Below are positions 37,670 through 46,564 of a stretch of DNA of 64,000 bases, one piece after another (the first letter of the stretch is position 1; every line of letters starts with the position of its first letter). The notes under the pieces are model-generated. The model ran no database searches. It worked only from the letters and a program-made list of their open reading frames with translations, and was not told the DNA's origin. The DNA lies in contig NZ_CP015455.1 of the NCBI RefSeq assembly GCF_001888165.1, positions 862,001 through 926,000 of the forward strand, given 5' to 3'. The stretch comes from Syntrophotalea acetylenica (GTDB lineage: Bacteria > Desulfobacterota > Desulfuromonadia > Desulfuromonadales > Syntrophotaleaceae). The position numbers were made by a program, and so were the translations under genes.

Positions 37670-38713
37670 TTATTTGGTGTCCATCCGGGGGTGGACAATG
37701 GTCGCGCGCCGCCGGACTTTGAGTGCACAGAAAATCGATGCCATTTGCCGGGCTTCCTGCTGCATGGACTGTGACGAAGCCAGGGGTTGTGAAAATCGCT
37801 GACGCATGGCCGGATGTTGCGCCAGCATGATGGCTTGCCGGATGAACTGCTCGGCAGTGTCGAAAACAAGCCCCTGAAGCCCTGGCCGAAAAGCCGCCGC
37901 GTTGCCCGGAATGTTTCGGGCCAGGATCGGAATGCCGAGGCTGCCGGCTTCCAGCAAAGTGTTGGAGAAGCCTTCGCTGGCGGAATTGTTGAGGATGACG
38001 TCGGCTTGCCGCATAACGGCGGCCATGGCTGTGTGCGGTATCTCGCCGACGTGAACTGCCCAGGGGCGCTTTTGCAGGGCGGAGAAAAATCGGGAAGCAT
38101 AGTCCCTGTCAAGTACCGGACCGCAAAATGCCAGGCGGCATCGCTGGCTGTCGACGACCTTGTCGAACATTTCCAACAGCTCCAGATTGCCTTTGACCGG
38201 GCGAATGCCCGCCGGATGCAGAAACAGGACGGCGCTATCCGGAATGTTCCATGGTTTTCGCAGATCGAATGGCTCTGCGCCGAGATCAACGGCGGGCGGT
38301 ACATGGTGCAGTTTCGACGTCAGTGCGGGGTAAGTGTGTTCCAGAAACTGCCGAGTGGCTGGGCATAGTGTAAGGATCGCGTCGGCACGGGCCAGAACCT
38401 GCAGGATGGCCGGTCTTTGTTGCGGGTCATCGAGTCCTTGATGGACATCGGTGCCGGTCAGAGTTACGGCGAGAGGGATGGATTGCGAGGCCGGGCATGT
38501 CAGCCAGGGCACGCCGCTGCGGTAAGCGTGCAGCGCGTTCACAATGTCCGGAGCAAAGCTGTTGGCCTGTGCTTCGAGGTGTGCGGTATCCTCCGTCACC
38601 TCGAGGATGCGAACGCAATGGCCGAGATTTTCCAGCTCTTTTTTCTGGCGCAGCGCCGATACCCAGTTGCCGGTTGTATGGGGCTGGCTGGGAGTGAGAA
38701 AAAGAATACGCAC
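37670..38713 (-). CDS. Glycosyltransferase family 4-type protein (TIGR04348/SenB-like)
   Basis: A 347-aa GT-B glycosyltransferase. The N-terminal part contains 'TGNWVSALRQKKELENLGH' and 'NALHAYRSGVPWL...LAVTLTGTDVHQ', which resembles the TIGR04348 group that includes the selenosugar synthase SenB. The C-terminal nucleotide-sugar domain has 'GIRPVKGNLELLEMF' and 'NNSASEGFSNTLLEAGSLGIPILARNIPGN' with the conserved Glu pair. No senA or selD lies nearby, so a selenium role is only a possibility. It stands alone on the minus strand. Confidence 0.7.
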   Translation of the reverse strand: MRILFLTPSQPHTTGNWVSALRQKKELENLGHCVRILEVTEDTAHLEAQANSFAPDIVNALHAYRSGVPWLTCPASQSIPLAVTLTGTDVHQGLDDPQQRPAILQVLARADAILTLCPATRQFLEHTYPALTSKLHHVPPAVDLGAEPFDLRKPWNIPDSAVLFLHPAGIRPVKGNLELLEMFDKVVDSQRCRLAFCGPVLDRDYASRFFSALQKRPWAVHVGEIPHTAMAAVMRQADVILNNSASEGFSNTLLEAGSLGIPILARNIPGNAAAFRPGLQGLVFDTAEQFIRQAIMLAQHPAMRQRFSQPLASSQSMQQEARQMASIFCALKVRRRATIVHPRMDTK

Positions 38714-39148
38714 GGCGTTCTCTCAAAAGATGGTGAAATAGGGGTGATCGATTCGCCGGCCCTTTTATCGCCCTCTGGTTTGTGTCAAACGTCGGCGCCG
38801 GCGGCGATGACCAGGGTCAGGGGAAAGTGGCTGACAATGGTGGCGACGGATGTCATCATGATCGGCTGCGGCCGGAGCGGGAGTCACTGGTGACGCGCAC
38901 CGGCAGGCCCGGGCTCAGCAGGGCGCGTTGCTGCTGGGGCAACTGGAAGTTGATGTATCGTTGCGGTCAGAATAATGGCTTTTTTCATGGTACCTGCGTG
39001 GCAAAAAAGGCGGTCTGAGGTGTTGGGAAACGAAGGAAGACGTTCGGAGAGCCGGAAGCTTTGCTTCCGGCTGTGATCCGAGAAGATAGGATGATTCAGC
39101 GGGGCGTGTCAATGCACAAATGAACGTTCATTAGGCGATTGTCCGATG
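38714..39148. other. Intergenic region with possible decayed gene
   Basis: About 435 bp with no intact gene. On the minus strand, 38990 to 38790, fragments in different frames read 'MKKAIILTATIH', 'FQLPQQQRALLSPGLPVRVTSDS' and 'SHFPLTLVIAAGADV', which look like pieces of a former exported protein split by frameshifts. A short inverted repeat lies at 39050-39080 (CCGGAAGC..GCTTCCGG), probably a terminator. Confidence 0.35.
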
Positions 39149-39766
39149 TCAGAGCTGCTCGATAAGATCGAACAGCTGGTTGTGGCTGGTGATGTTGATG
39201 GCTTCGGCAAACCGGCCGCGATACCCGACGAAACGGATGTTGGCGCGGCGGGCCGCCTCCTGGTCCACATCCATGTCTCCGATGAACAGCAGGTTGGCGG
39301 GATCGATGCCGAGTCTGTCGGAGGCCAAAAGCAGCATGTCGGGGTGAGGCTTGCCGCGCGCGACATCCTTGCTGGTGAGAATCGTTTTGAAAAAACGCTC
39401 CAGCCCGAAATGTCGCGAGATGTCATGCATGCTGCCGCCGCGATTGGTGGCAACCGCCAGCGGCATGCGGGCCGACAGGCGCGAAAGGGCTTCCAGGATA
39501 CCGGGTTCGGGGACCATCAGCGGGATGAACCGGCTGTAGTCGATGCCGCGGGAAACCTGCAGCGCCTCTTCGAGACGTTCCGGCCCGAGAATCGCTTCGA
39601 ACAGTTCCGGCGTGGTCACCGTATGGCAGAGATAGATTTTTTCCCGGTCGTCATGGGCGATGGGAGGCATGCCCAGTTGCTGCAGGGCGGCACTGTAAAA
39701 CGCCACATTGGCGTGCAGGCTGTCGAACAGGACCCCGTCGCAATCGAAGATAAGACCCTTGACCAT
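39149..39766 (-). CDS. HAD-family hydrolase (phosphoglycolate phosphatase-like)
   Basis: A 205-aa soluble phosphatase. Motif I is 'LIFDCDGVLFDS' with nucleophile Asp at residue 8, motif II 'LAVATNRGG' carries Thr, motif III is Lys in 'RGKPHPD' and motif IV is 'LLFIGDMDVDQEAA'. The helical cap fits subfamily IA, as in phosphoglycolate phosphatase and beta-phosphoglucomutase. The ATG at 39766 gives the normal family start. Substrate is not predictable. Confidence 0.85.
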   Translation of the reverse strand: MVKGLIFDCDGVLFDSLHANVAFYSAALQQLGMPPIAHDDREKIYLCHTVTTPELFEAILGPERLEEALQVSRGIDYSRFIPLMVPEPGILEALSRLSARMPLAVATNRGGSMHDISRHFGLERFFKTILTSKDVARGKPHPDMLLLASDRLGIDPANLLFIGDMDVDQEAARRANIRFVGYRGRFAEAINITSHNQLFDLIEQL

Positions 39767-39986
39767 GGTATTTTCCTTTTGCCTGGACGCTGGATCAAGC
39801 CGTTCTGTTCCGCAAAACAAAATGCGGGTGGCGTTGATGCATTGAATAGTGTTTTTTGTTTATATCGATAACAAAACAACAGGTACGAACAATAATAAAC
39901 ATAAAACGCGTTCAAATGCAACGGAAACCGGAAAAAAATTGCCGTAAAAGTTTTCTCTTCAAAAGAGCAGGCACCGCCGCCCGGGC

Positions 39987-40748
39987 TTAGCGCAGGGAGG
40001 CGATGAAGGCGTTCACCGCCGGCACTCCCCCTTCATCCAGAATCCGGATGGCCTGGGAACCGACCACGGCGATATCGGCCTTGCCCTTGATAAATTCCAC
40101 ATCGGCGCGATCCTTGACACCGAAACCGAGGGCCAGAGGCAATTGCGTCGAAGCGCGGCAACGGGCCAGATGGGTGCCGAGTTGTCCCGAAAAATCGGTC
40201 TGCAGGCCGGTGACGCCCTTGCGCGCCATGCAGTAGATGAAACCTTTGCCGTGTTCGGCGATCTGGCGCATGCGGGCCTCGCTGGTGTTGGGAGCGTAGA
40301 TGAAGATCGGAGCCATGCCGTACTTGCTCATGGCCGACAGGTAGTCGTCGGCCTCTTCCGGCGGCAGATCCGGCACGATGGCTCCGCACAGCCCGACTTT
40401 GGCCATGCGCTCGGCGAAGGCCCCGACTCCGTATTTGAACAGGATGTTGTAATAGGTCATGAACAAAAACGGGATATCGAAGGTGGCGGCGACTTTTTCC
40501 GCGAAATCGAAGCACTGGTCGACGGTAATGCCGGTGGCCAGGGCCTCCTGGTTGGCCTTGAGGATCACCGGGCCATCGGCCATCGGCTCGGAGAAGGGGA
40601 TCTGCAGTTCCATCAGGTCGACCCCGGCTTCTACCATGGTGCGGACCACTTCGAAGGAGGTCTCCAGATCCGGGTAGCCGATGACGATATGGGTCATCAG
40701 CAGGATATCCTGTTGCGCCAGTTTGTTGCGGATGGTGGTCTCAAGCAT
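39987..40748 (-). CDS. trpA: Tryptophan synthase alpha chain
   Basis: A 253-aa TIM-barrel protein that releases indole from indole-3-glycerol phosphate. Catalytic Glu lies in 'AGVDLMELQIPFSEPMADGPVI' (Glu47 region) and Asp in 'AIVPDLPPEEADDYL'; phosphate-binding 'LGFGVKDRADVEFI' is near residue 210. Its start overlaps the trpB stop by eight bases. It is the last gene of a GntR-trpB-trpA operon; no other trp genes are present here. Confidence 0.93.
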   Translation of the reverse strand: MLETTIRNKLAQQDILLMTHIVIGYPDLETSFEVVRTMVEAGVDLMELQIPFSEPMADGPVILKANQEALATGITVDQCFDFAEKVAATFDIPFLFMTYYNILFKYGVGAFAERMAKVGLCGAIVPDLPPEEADDYLSAMSKYGMAPIFIYAPNTSEARMRQIAEHGKGFIYCMARKGVTGLQTDFSGQLGTHLARCRASTQLPLALGFGVKDRADVEFIKGKADIAVVGSQAIRILDEGGVPAVNAFIASLR

Positions 40749-41967
40749 GGTATTGCTCCGCCTTGTGTTTGATGAATTCCTTCCAGGCCGGGTCGTCGAA
40801 AGCGTCGGCGACGGTGAAGATGTCCTTGTCGCCGCGACCGGACTGGTTGATGATGATGATGTCGTCCTTTGACAGCGTCGGCGCTTCCTTGAAGGCCTGA
40901 GCGAAGGCGTGGGACGATTCCAGTGCCGGAATCAGTCCTTCCTTGCGCATGGTCAAAGTTACCGCGTCAAGCACTTCGGCGTCGGTTGCCGCCTCGAAGC
41001 GGGCGCGGCCGATGGCCTGCAGGTGCGCCAGGATCGGCGAGACGCCGACGTAATCGAGACCCGCCGAAATACTGTGCGTGTCCTTCATCTGTCCATCGCC
41101 ATCCTGCAAAAAGTAGGTTTTGTAACCCTGCGCCACGCCGACGCTGGCATCCCTGGAGCTGAGGCGGGCGGCATGCCTGCCGCTGTCCAGCCCCTTGCCC
41201 CCGGCCTCGACCCCGACCAGCTCCACCGGGTCGTCCATGAATCCGGAAAACAGCCCCATGGCGTTGGAGCCGCCTCCGACGCAGGCGTAGACGCGCTTCG
41301 GCAGGCGCCCTTCGTGTTTAAGGATCTGCTGGCGCGCCTCGGTACCGATGATCGACTGGAACCAGGCGACCATCTCCGGAAAGGGGTGCGGCCCGCAGGC
41401 GGTACCGAGCACGTAATGAGTGGTGTCCATGTTGGATACCCAGTCGCGGAAGGCTTCGTTGATGGCGTCCTTGAGGGTGCGGGAGCCGTCTGTTACCGGC
41501 ACCACCGTGGCGCCGAGGCGCTCCATCCAGAAAACATTGGGGCGCTGCCGTTCCACGTCCTCCTCGCCCATGTAGATGGTGCACTCGAATCCCATGCGCG
41601 CTGCCATGGTGGCGGTGGCCACGCCGTGCTGTCCGGCGCCGGTCTCGGCGATGACGCGGGTCTTGCCCATGCGTTTGACCAGCAGCCCCTGGCCCATGAC
41701 GTTGTTGGCCTTGTGGGCACCGGTGTGATTGAGATCCTCGCGTTTGATGTAAATGCGCGCTCCCCCGAAATGCCGCGTCAGATTCCCGGCGAAAGTCAGC
41801 GGGGTCGGGCGGCACGAGTAGTTCGACATGACATCGAGGTATTCCTGCCAGAAAGCGGAGTCGGCCCTGGCGGCTTCATAGGCCTTGACCAGTTCCACGA
41901 AGGTTTCATTGAGGATTTCGGGGATGAAACAACCGCCGAATCCGGAAAAATAGCCGCGTTTATCCAT
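40741..41967 (-). CDS. trpB: Tryptophan synthase beta chain
   Basis: A 408-aa PLP enzyme joining indole and serine. The PLP lysine lies in 'LNHTGAHKANNVMGQ', the phosphate loop is 'VGGGSNAMG', and 'GRGDKD' closes the active site. It is a TrpB1-type protein with the usual 'GYFGGFGGCFIPE'-like start. It overlaps the upstream GntR gene by eight bases. Transcription probably starts at the promoter in front of the GntR gene. Confidence 0.94.
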   Translation of the reverse strand: MDKRGYFSGFGGCFIPEILNETFVELVKAYEAARADSAFWQEYLDVMSNYSCRPTPLTFAGNLTRHFGGARIYIKREDLNHTGAHKANNVMGQGLLVKRMGKTRVIAETGAGQHGVATATMAARMGFECTIYMGEEDVERQRPNVFWMERLGATVVPVTDGSRTLKDAINEAFRDWVSNMDTTHYVLGTACGPHPFPEMVAWFQSIIGTEARQQILKHEGRLPKRVYACVGGGSNAMGLFSGFMDDPVELVGVEAGGKGLDSGRHAARLSSRDASVGVAQGYKTYFLQDGDGQMKDTHSISAGLDYVGVSPILAHLQAIGRARFEAATDAEVLDAVTLTMRKEGLIPALESSHAFAQAFKEAPTLSKDDIIIINQSGRGDKDIFTVADAFDDPAWKEFIKHKAEQYHA

Positions 41968-42691
41968 GGCCGGATGCTCCCATGTGTTGTGAGAAGACGA
42001 TATGGTCGGTGCGGCAGAACAGCCGCGAAAAAAAACCGTCACGGCCGGCGGCGAAATCGAGGCGCCGTTCGACCTGCAGCAGGGGTGTGGTAACGCTGAC
42101 GTCGAGGCAGCGGGCCCGCACTGCGTCGAGGTAGCCGATGCGGAAGCTCTGTTTGCCCCCCATCGGCCGCAACATGAAATGCTTTGCCGCGACGCTCGAC
42201 AGGGAACGGCCGGCCAGGTCCAGACTCTCGATCCCCGCGAACAGTTGCGGATGCAGGTACAGATCTTCGAGCAGCACAGGGGCACCGTCGAGACAGGTCA
42301 GGCGCGAGAAGAAGTAGGCTGTGCGGCCGCTGAAAGGGTTGTCCGGCGCATCTTCGATTGGCTGCAGGCGGATCGCTTCGCGGATGAGGGTCGTTGCCGC
42401 CAGGCCTTTTTTGTGGAATGCCGCCGACGTGCCATCCAGGGAAAAAAGGTCGATCTCGCGGGCCGGTTCGCTGACATAAGTCCCCGAGCCGCGGCGCCGG
42501 CACAACAGACCCTGCCGCACCAGGGAGTCGAGCGCCTGGCGCACCGTGGGGCGCCCGATGCCGTACCGGGCCGCCAGTTGCGGCTCCGACGGGATGCGCT
42601 GGCCCGGTGCCAGTTCGCCGTTGCGGATCTGGTCTCCGAGTCGCTCGGCAAGCTGGTGATAAAGCGGTATGGGTGAGTCGGGGTTGAGCAT
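41960..42691 (-). CDS. GntR/HutC-family transcriptional regulator
   Basis: A 243-aa regulator. Residues 8-70 hold the GntR winged helix ('PLYHQLAERLGDQIRNGELAPGQRIPSE', 'IGRPTVRQALDSLVRQGLL'). The C-terminal UTRA sensor domain contains 'FSRLTCLDGAPVLLEDLYLHP'. The ATG at 42691 follows GGGAGG. It heads the operon with trpB and trpA and probably represses it through the palindrome at 42724. The effector could be tryptophan, indole or anthranilate-related, but no direct evidence exists. Confidence 0.88.
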   Translation of the reverse strand: MLNPDSPIPLYHQLAERLGDQIRNGELAPGQRIPSEPQLAARYGIGRPTVRQALDSLVRQGLLCRRRGSGTYVSEPAREIDLFSLDGTSAAFHKKGLAATTLIREAIRLQPIEDAPDNPFSGRTAYFFSRLTCLDGAPVLLEDLYLHPQLFAGIESLDLAGRSLSSVAAKHFMLRPMGGKQSFRIGYLDAVRARCLDVSVTTPLLQVERRLDFAAGRDGFFSRLFCRTDHIVFSQHMGASGHG

Positions 42692-42718
42692 GCTTTGCGC
42701 CTCCCTGCAATGGTGTTC

Positions 42719-42747
42719 ATCTTAGACCTGGTCTGTCAGGTTGTCAA
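42719..42747 (-). promoter_or_regulatory. Promoter and operator of the GntR-trpBA operon
   Basis: On the minus strand TTGACA (42742-42747) and TAAGAT (42719-42724) are separated by 17 bp, a near-consensus sigma-70 promoter. The palindrome AGACCAGGTCT (42724-42734) overlaps the -10 side of the spacer, in the GGTCTAGACC style bound by HutC-type GntR proteins. The leader to the ATG is about 20 bases. Confidence 0.75.
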
Positions 42748-42804
42748 GACAACTTATGCTGTTTTGGCGTATGTCCGGAGAAGGTTGGTGCGTAGACGCT
42801 GAAA

Positions 42805-42826
42805 AGCCCGCCGGATGTCCGGCGGG
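42805..42826 (-). terminator. Terminator after the small secreted protein gene
   Basis: GCCCGCCGGA and TCCGGCGGGC form a perfect 10-bp stem with a two-base centre. On the minus strand it is followed by TTTTC. Confidence 0.75.
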
Positions 42827-42868
42827 CCAGGATGGCGTGGCGCGAAGGGTCGGTTCGGCGGCCGAGGA

Positions 42869-43366
42869 TCAGTAGCGCCAGTTGACGAACACCATGGCTG
42901 GGGCGACCTCGTTGGGCAGGTTGCCGAACCATCTTTTATTGGCGTTCATGATGTTGATAAGGCCGATCTGCACGCCTTTGTCGGCGTTATCCGCGAAGTT
43001 TACGAAACCGAGCTGCAGGCCGTGCAGGTTGCCTGCATAGTTGAAGGCCGCCCACTGCAACCCGGTGACGTTTCCCGAGGCGTAATTGGCGATGCAGGCC
43101 AGCTGCGCGCCTTTGTAGTTTTCGGCATAATTGGCCAGCAAGCCAAGAGACAGCCCCGAGCTGCTGCCGGTGGAGCCATTGACAATCCCCAGGGCCAGCG
43201 CGTTTTGCGGATTCTGGCTCCAGATGCCGAGAGACACGCCGTTGATCCGGGTGCTTCTGGAATGGATGGCGACATCCGGGGTCAGGCTCAACTGGAAATT
43301 CTGGGGTGCGGCAAACGCTCCGGACGCCAGAAAACAGCATAAAAATGCCAGTGCCCATTTTTTCAT
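42869..43366 (-). CDS. Secreted protein with glycine/asparagine surface repeats (LA_2272-like)
   Basis: A 165-aa exported protein. Residues 1-19 are a signal peptide ending 'GAFA'. The mature part has repeated hydrophobic-Gly units such as 'GVSLGIWS', 'GLSLGLLANYAEN', 'GLQWAAFNYAGN', 'GLQLGFVNFADN' and 'GVQIGLINIM', each about 18-22 residues apart. This matches the LA_2272-type surface-repeat family, whose function is unknown. It probably lies in the outer membrane or periplasm. It has its own terminator and seems to be a single-gene unit. Confidence 0.65.
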   Translation of the reverse strand: MKKWALAFLCCFLASGAFAAPQNFQLSLTPDVAIHSRSTRINGVSLGIWSQNPQNALALGIVNGSTGSSSGLSLGLLANYAENYKGAQLACIANYASGNVTGLQWAAFNYAGNLHGLQLGFVNFADNADKGVQIGLINIMNANKRWFGNLPNEVAPAMVFVNWRY

Positions 43367-43470
43367 GGATCATTTCCTCCTTGAGATGTTGTTGAGTGGT
43401 GCGCGGGCCGATCCGGAAAGGTCTCCGGCCTCGCTGGAATTCAGCCGGAATTATACATCGACAGCATTGA

Positions 43471-43496
43471 AAAAAAAGGGGCTCTGTCCGAGCCCC
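43471..43496 (-). terminator. Terminator after the OFA transporter gene
   Basis: GGGGCTC/GAGCCCC stem with a five-base loop. On the minus strand it is followed by seven T, 60 bp after the transporter stop codon. Confidence 0.85.
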
Positions 43497-43555
43497 TGTA
43501 AATCAACGATCCATTTTTTTCATGCTCTATTCTATGCAGCGGGAGCCCAACCCAT

Positions 43556-44785
43556 CTAAGCGGTAGCCTTGACAGGCGGCTTGTAACTCCAGGTAATGAT
43601 AAAACCGAGGACAAGAAGTGCCGCCGCAACATACAGGGCGGGTGCGCCTTTGACCTGTGCGAAAACCAGAGGCCCTGCGACACCGGCCGCGCCCCAGGCG
43701 GTAAGGATGATGCCGTATACCTTGCCGATATAGCCGGGGCCGAAAGAATCCGCGGCAAACGAGGGCATGACTGCAAAGCCGCCACCATAGCAGGCAAGCA
43801 GATAGCAGGCTGCGATGGTGAAAACGGTTGCGCTGGTGATTTGAGGGATGTAGCAATAGAGCAGAGCCTGGCTGGCAAACATGACCAGAAAAACATTTTT
43901 CCGGCCGATCTTGTCGGATACAGAGGCCCAGAACAAACGCCCCAGACCGTTGAAAATGGAGGCGATAGCCAGAATCAGACCACCCTTGATGGCCAATTGC
44001 TCAGGATCAGCGATGCTCAGGGAAAGGATCTTCTGCCCCATGGGCGAAAGCTGGGAAAGAAGCCCGAGTCCGGCGGAAACGTTGAGGAACAGCATGAACC
44101 AGATCATGTACCATTGCGGGGTGCGGCGCGCTTGCTCGAAATTGAAGGAATCCGCATGGGAGACGGTCTTGGTGCTCTGAACAAAGCCTTCGGGAGTCCA
44201 GCCCTTCGGCGGATCCCTGAACTGAAGGGCCGCGGCGGTGCTCACCACGAGGTAAACCACGCCGAGAACAAAAAAGGTGTTGGCCACGCCCATGCTGACG
44301 ATCATGCCGGGAACGATCTTGCCGATGAAGAAGGCGCCGGCGCCAAAGCCCATGACGGCAAGGCCGGTAACCAAACCGCGTTTGTCGGGAAACCAGCGAA
44401 TCAGGCAGGCGATGGGAACCACATAGCCGAAACCGTTGCCGAGGCCACCGATCACGCCATAACCGAGGTACAATACCCAGATGTTCCCGGTCAGGTCCGC
44501 CAGGCCGGCACAGAGGGTGCCGATGGCATAACAGACGGCGCCAATGACGGCTACCAGCTTCGGTCCCTTTTTATCCACCAGGGTACCCCCGAAAGCAGCG
44601 GCCAGTCCAAGTACCGCGATGATGATCATGAAGGTGCCCTGAGTAGCTGTTTCACTCCACCCATGATTTGCCATGAGCGGTTTCTTGAAGACAGACCACG
44701 CATAGACAGTCCCCAGAATCAACTGCAAAACAATGCCCGCCAAAGCAATAAACCAGCGCTTTGACTCCAACTTCTCATTACTCAT
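43556..44785 (-). CDS. OFA-family major facilitator transporter
   Basis: A 409-aa inner-membrane transporter with twelve predicted helices, of the oxalate/formate antiporter family of the MFS. 'LILGTVYAWSVFKKPL' in helix 1 and 'GYGVIGGLGNGFGYVVPIACLIRWFPDKRGLVTGLAVMGFG' between helices 4 and 5 are typical, as is 'NGLGRLFWASVSDKIGRKNVF' in the second half. Substrates in this family include oxalate, formate, lactate and pyruvate; a monocarboxylate fits an acetogenic/syntrophic lifestyle. It is monocistronic with its own terminator. Confidence 0.85.
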   Translation of the reverse strand: MSNEKLESKRWFIALAGIVLQLILGTVYAWSVFKKPLMANHGWSETATQGTFMIIIAVLGLAAAFGGTLVDKKGPKLVAVIGAVCYAIGTLCAGLADLTGNIWVLYLGYGVIGGLGNGFGYVVPIACLIRWFPDKRGLVTGLAVMGFGAGAFFIGKIVPGMIVSMGVANTFFVLGVVYLVVSTAAALQFRDPPKGWTPEGFVQSTKTVSHADSFNFEQARRTPQWYMIWFMLFLNVSAGLGLLSQLSPMGQKILSLSIADPEQLAIKGGLILAIASIFNGLGRLFWASVSDKIGRKNVFLVMFASQALLYCYIPQITSATVFTIAACYLLACYGGGFAVMPSFAADSFGPGYIGKVYGIILTAWGAAGVAGPLVFAQVKGAPALYVAAALLVLGFIITWSYKPPVKATA

Positions 44786-44982
44786 AGTAACCTCCCAAAA
44801 ATGTCCAAAGTGGCTCCCGCGCTCCTCACAATAGCTGTGTAACAGCGTTTTGAGTACTATAATTCAATTTCGGTGAATGTACAACAATCGTGAGATAGAG
44901 ATTTGTCGCTTTTTGCAGAGAAAAAGGGGTTGCGGAATGGATCGCCCTGAAAAAGAAGGGAAATAATATCGTGGTGGTAAAA

Positions 44983-45011
44983 AGCCCCCAAAACGGTGCG
45001 TTTCGGGGGCT
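44983..45011 (-). terminator. Terminator of the thi operon
   Basis: AGCCCCC and GGGGGCT arms extend through AAAACG/CGTTT around a GTG loop. On the minus strand five T follow. It lies beyond the 181-bp repeat, so thi transcripts would read through that repeat first. Confidence 0.75.
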
Positions 45012-45029
45012 CTCCAATGTGGCTCTAGG

Positions 45030-45210
45030 CTAGTTTTCATCCGGAAACGGCCCTTTTCCGCCGTAGCGGCGTCAATCCGCAGGCTTGCTTGTGCGGCGTA
45101 CCGATGTACGCCTCCGCGCAACCCCTTGATTTCCTTGCCACAACGAAAAATTGCTCGTTTCCCATATGAAAACTACGCTGTATCCATCCGGAGTTTCCGG
45201 ATGGATACTA
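45030..45210. repeat. 181-bp dispersed inverted-repeat element, copy 2
   Basis: Same length and same orientation as the copy at 2834-3014, about 99% identical by eye. Both ends are CTAG-bounded, and CTAGGCT occurs just outside or at both ends here, which could be a target duplication or part of the element. Confidence 0.85.
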
Positions 45211-45256
45211 GGCTGAACGGGGCAGGGCGGAGCGGAGCATGTCCGCGCCGAGGGCC

Positions 45257-46549
45257 TCATCGATGCTTCTTGCGTTCGTCCATGACCCGGTAGGCGCAGA
45301 ATTCGCCGCACATGGTGCAGGCTCCATGTTCCTCGTCGACCCCCGATTCGCCGCGGCGCTTGCGGGCCAGCTCGGGATCGATGGCGAGGCCGTACTGGGT
45401 TTCCCAGTCGAGGGCCTTGCGCGCCCTGCTCATGGCGATGTCTTTTTCCAGGGCGCCGGGCAGTCCCTTGACGATGTCGGCGGCGTGGGCGGCGATGCGG
45501 GTCGCCATGACGCCGTCGTGCACGTCCTTTGCGGTAGGCAGGCACAGGTGTTCGCTGGGGGTGACGTAGCACAAAAAGTCGGCTCCGGCGCTGGCGGCGA
45601 TGGCGCCGCCGATGGCGCAGGTGATGTGGTCGTAGCCCGGGGCGATGTCGGTGACCAGCGGGCCGAGCACATAGAACGGGGCACCGTGGCAGAGGCTTTT
45701 CTGCAACTGGATGTTGGCCTCGATCTGGTTCAGGGGGACGTGGCCGGGGCCTTCGATCATGACCTGGATGCCGGCATCCCAGGCGCGCTGGGTGAGTTCC
45801 CCGAGCACGATCAGTTCGTGGATCTGGGCGCGGTCGGTGGCGTCGGCCAGGCAGCCGGGGCGAAAGCCGTCCCCCAGCGACAGGGTGGCGTCGTAGGGCC
45901 TGACCAGCTCCAGCAGGCGGTCGTAGTGTTCGTAAAGGGGATTTTCCGCATTGTTGCGCGTCATCCAGGCGACGGTGAAGGAGCCGCCGCGGGAGACCAC
46001 CTCCATGATGCGTCCTTCGCGGTCCATGCGCTCCACCGTGGCGCGGGTCACACCGCAGTGCACGGTAATGAAGTCGACACCGTCGTCCAGGTGTTTTTTG
46101 ATGCCGTCGAAGATCTCGTCGACGGTCATGTCGACAATGGCCTTGCCCTTTTTTACCACCGTGTCGCAGGCTGCCTGGTAGAGGGGCACGCTGCCGATGC
46201 AAACGTCGGTTTCGGCGATAATGGCGCGGCGGATTTCATCGATGGGGCCGCCGGTGGACAGGTCCATGATGGCGTCGGCGCCAGCGGCCATGGCCACCCG
46301 GGCCTTTTCCAGTTCCTTGTCGATGCTGGTGTCGTCCTTGCTGGTGCCGATGTTGGCGTTGATGCGCGTCGGCAGGCCTTTACCCACCGCCAGAGGGCGG
46401 CCGTTAGCGTGTCTGTTGTTGTGGCAGACGATGGCCGTGCCTTCGGCAATGCGCTGGCGAAGGATTTCAGCATCGATACCGGCGTCGGCGGCGGCCTGCT
46501 TCATTTTGTCGGAGACGATGCCCTGGCGGGCCATTTCGAGTTGCGTCAT
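45257..46549 (-). CDS. thiC: Phosphomethylpyrimidine synthase
   Basis: A 430-aa radical-SAM enzyme that converts aminoimidazole ribotide to the thiamine pyrimidine HMP-P. The C-terminal cluster motif lies in 'CTMCGEFC', with the usual C-x2-C-x4-C spacing. 'NANIGTSKDD', 'MDLSTGGPIDEIRR' and 'MIEGPGHVPLNQIEAN' are strongly conserved ThiC blocks. It is the shorter ThiC form lacking an N-terminal extension. The ATG at 46549 follows AAAGG. It lies 80 bp downstream of thiED and shares its TPP riboswitch. Confidence 0.96.
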   Translation of the reverse strand: MTQLEMARQGIVSDKMKQAAADAGIDAEILRQRIAEGTAIVCHNNRHANGRPLAVGKGLPTRINANIGTSKDDTSIDKELEKARVAMAAGADAIMDLSTGGPIDEIRRAIIAETDVCIGSVPLYQAACDTVVKKGKAIVDMTVDEIFDGIKKHLDDGVDFITVHCGVTRATVERMDREGRIMEVVSRGGSFTVAWMTRNNAENPLYEHYDRLLELVRPYDATLSLGDGFRPGCLADATDRAQIHELIVLGELTQRAWDAGIQVMIEGPGHVPLNQIEANIQLQKSLCHGAPFYVLGPLVTDIAPGYDHITCAIGGAIAASAGADFLCYVTPSEHLCLPTAKDVHDGVMATRIAAHAADIVKGLPGALEKDIAMSRARKALDWETQYGLAIDPELARKRRGESGVDEEHGACTMCGEFCAYRVMDERKKHR

Positions 46550-46564
46550 GAATCTACCTTTCAT

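Larger units (their letters stand above)
44786..45256. other. Intergenic region between thiC and the OFA transporter
   Basis: About 470 bp holding a terminator at 44983-45011, the second 181-bp repeat at 45030-45210, and the transporter's promoter region near 44840-44880 (ACTATAATTCAAT on the minus strand). No gene is supported. Confidence 0.55.
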
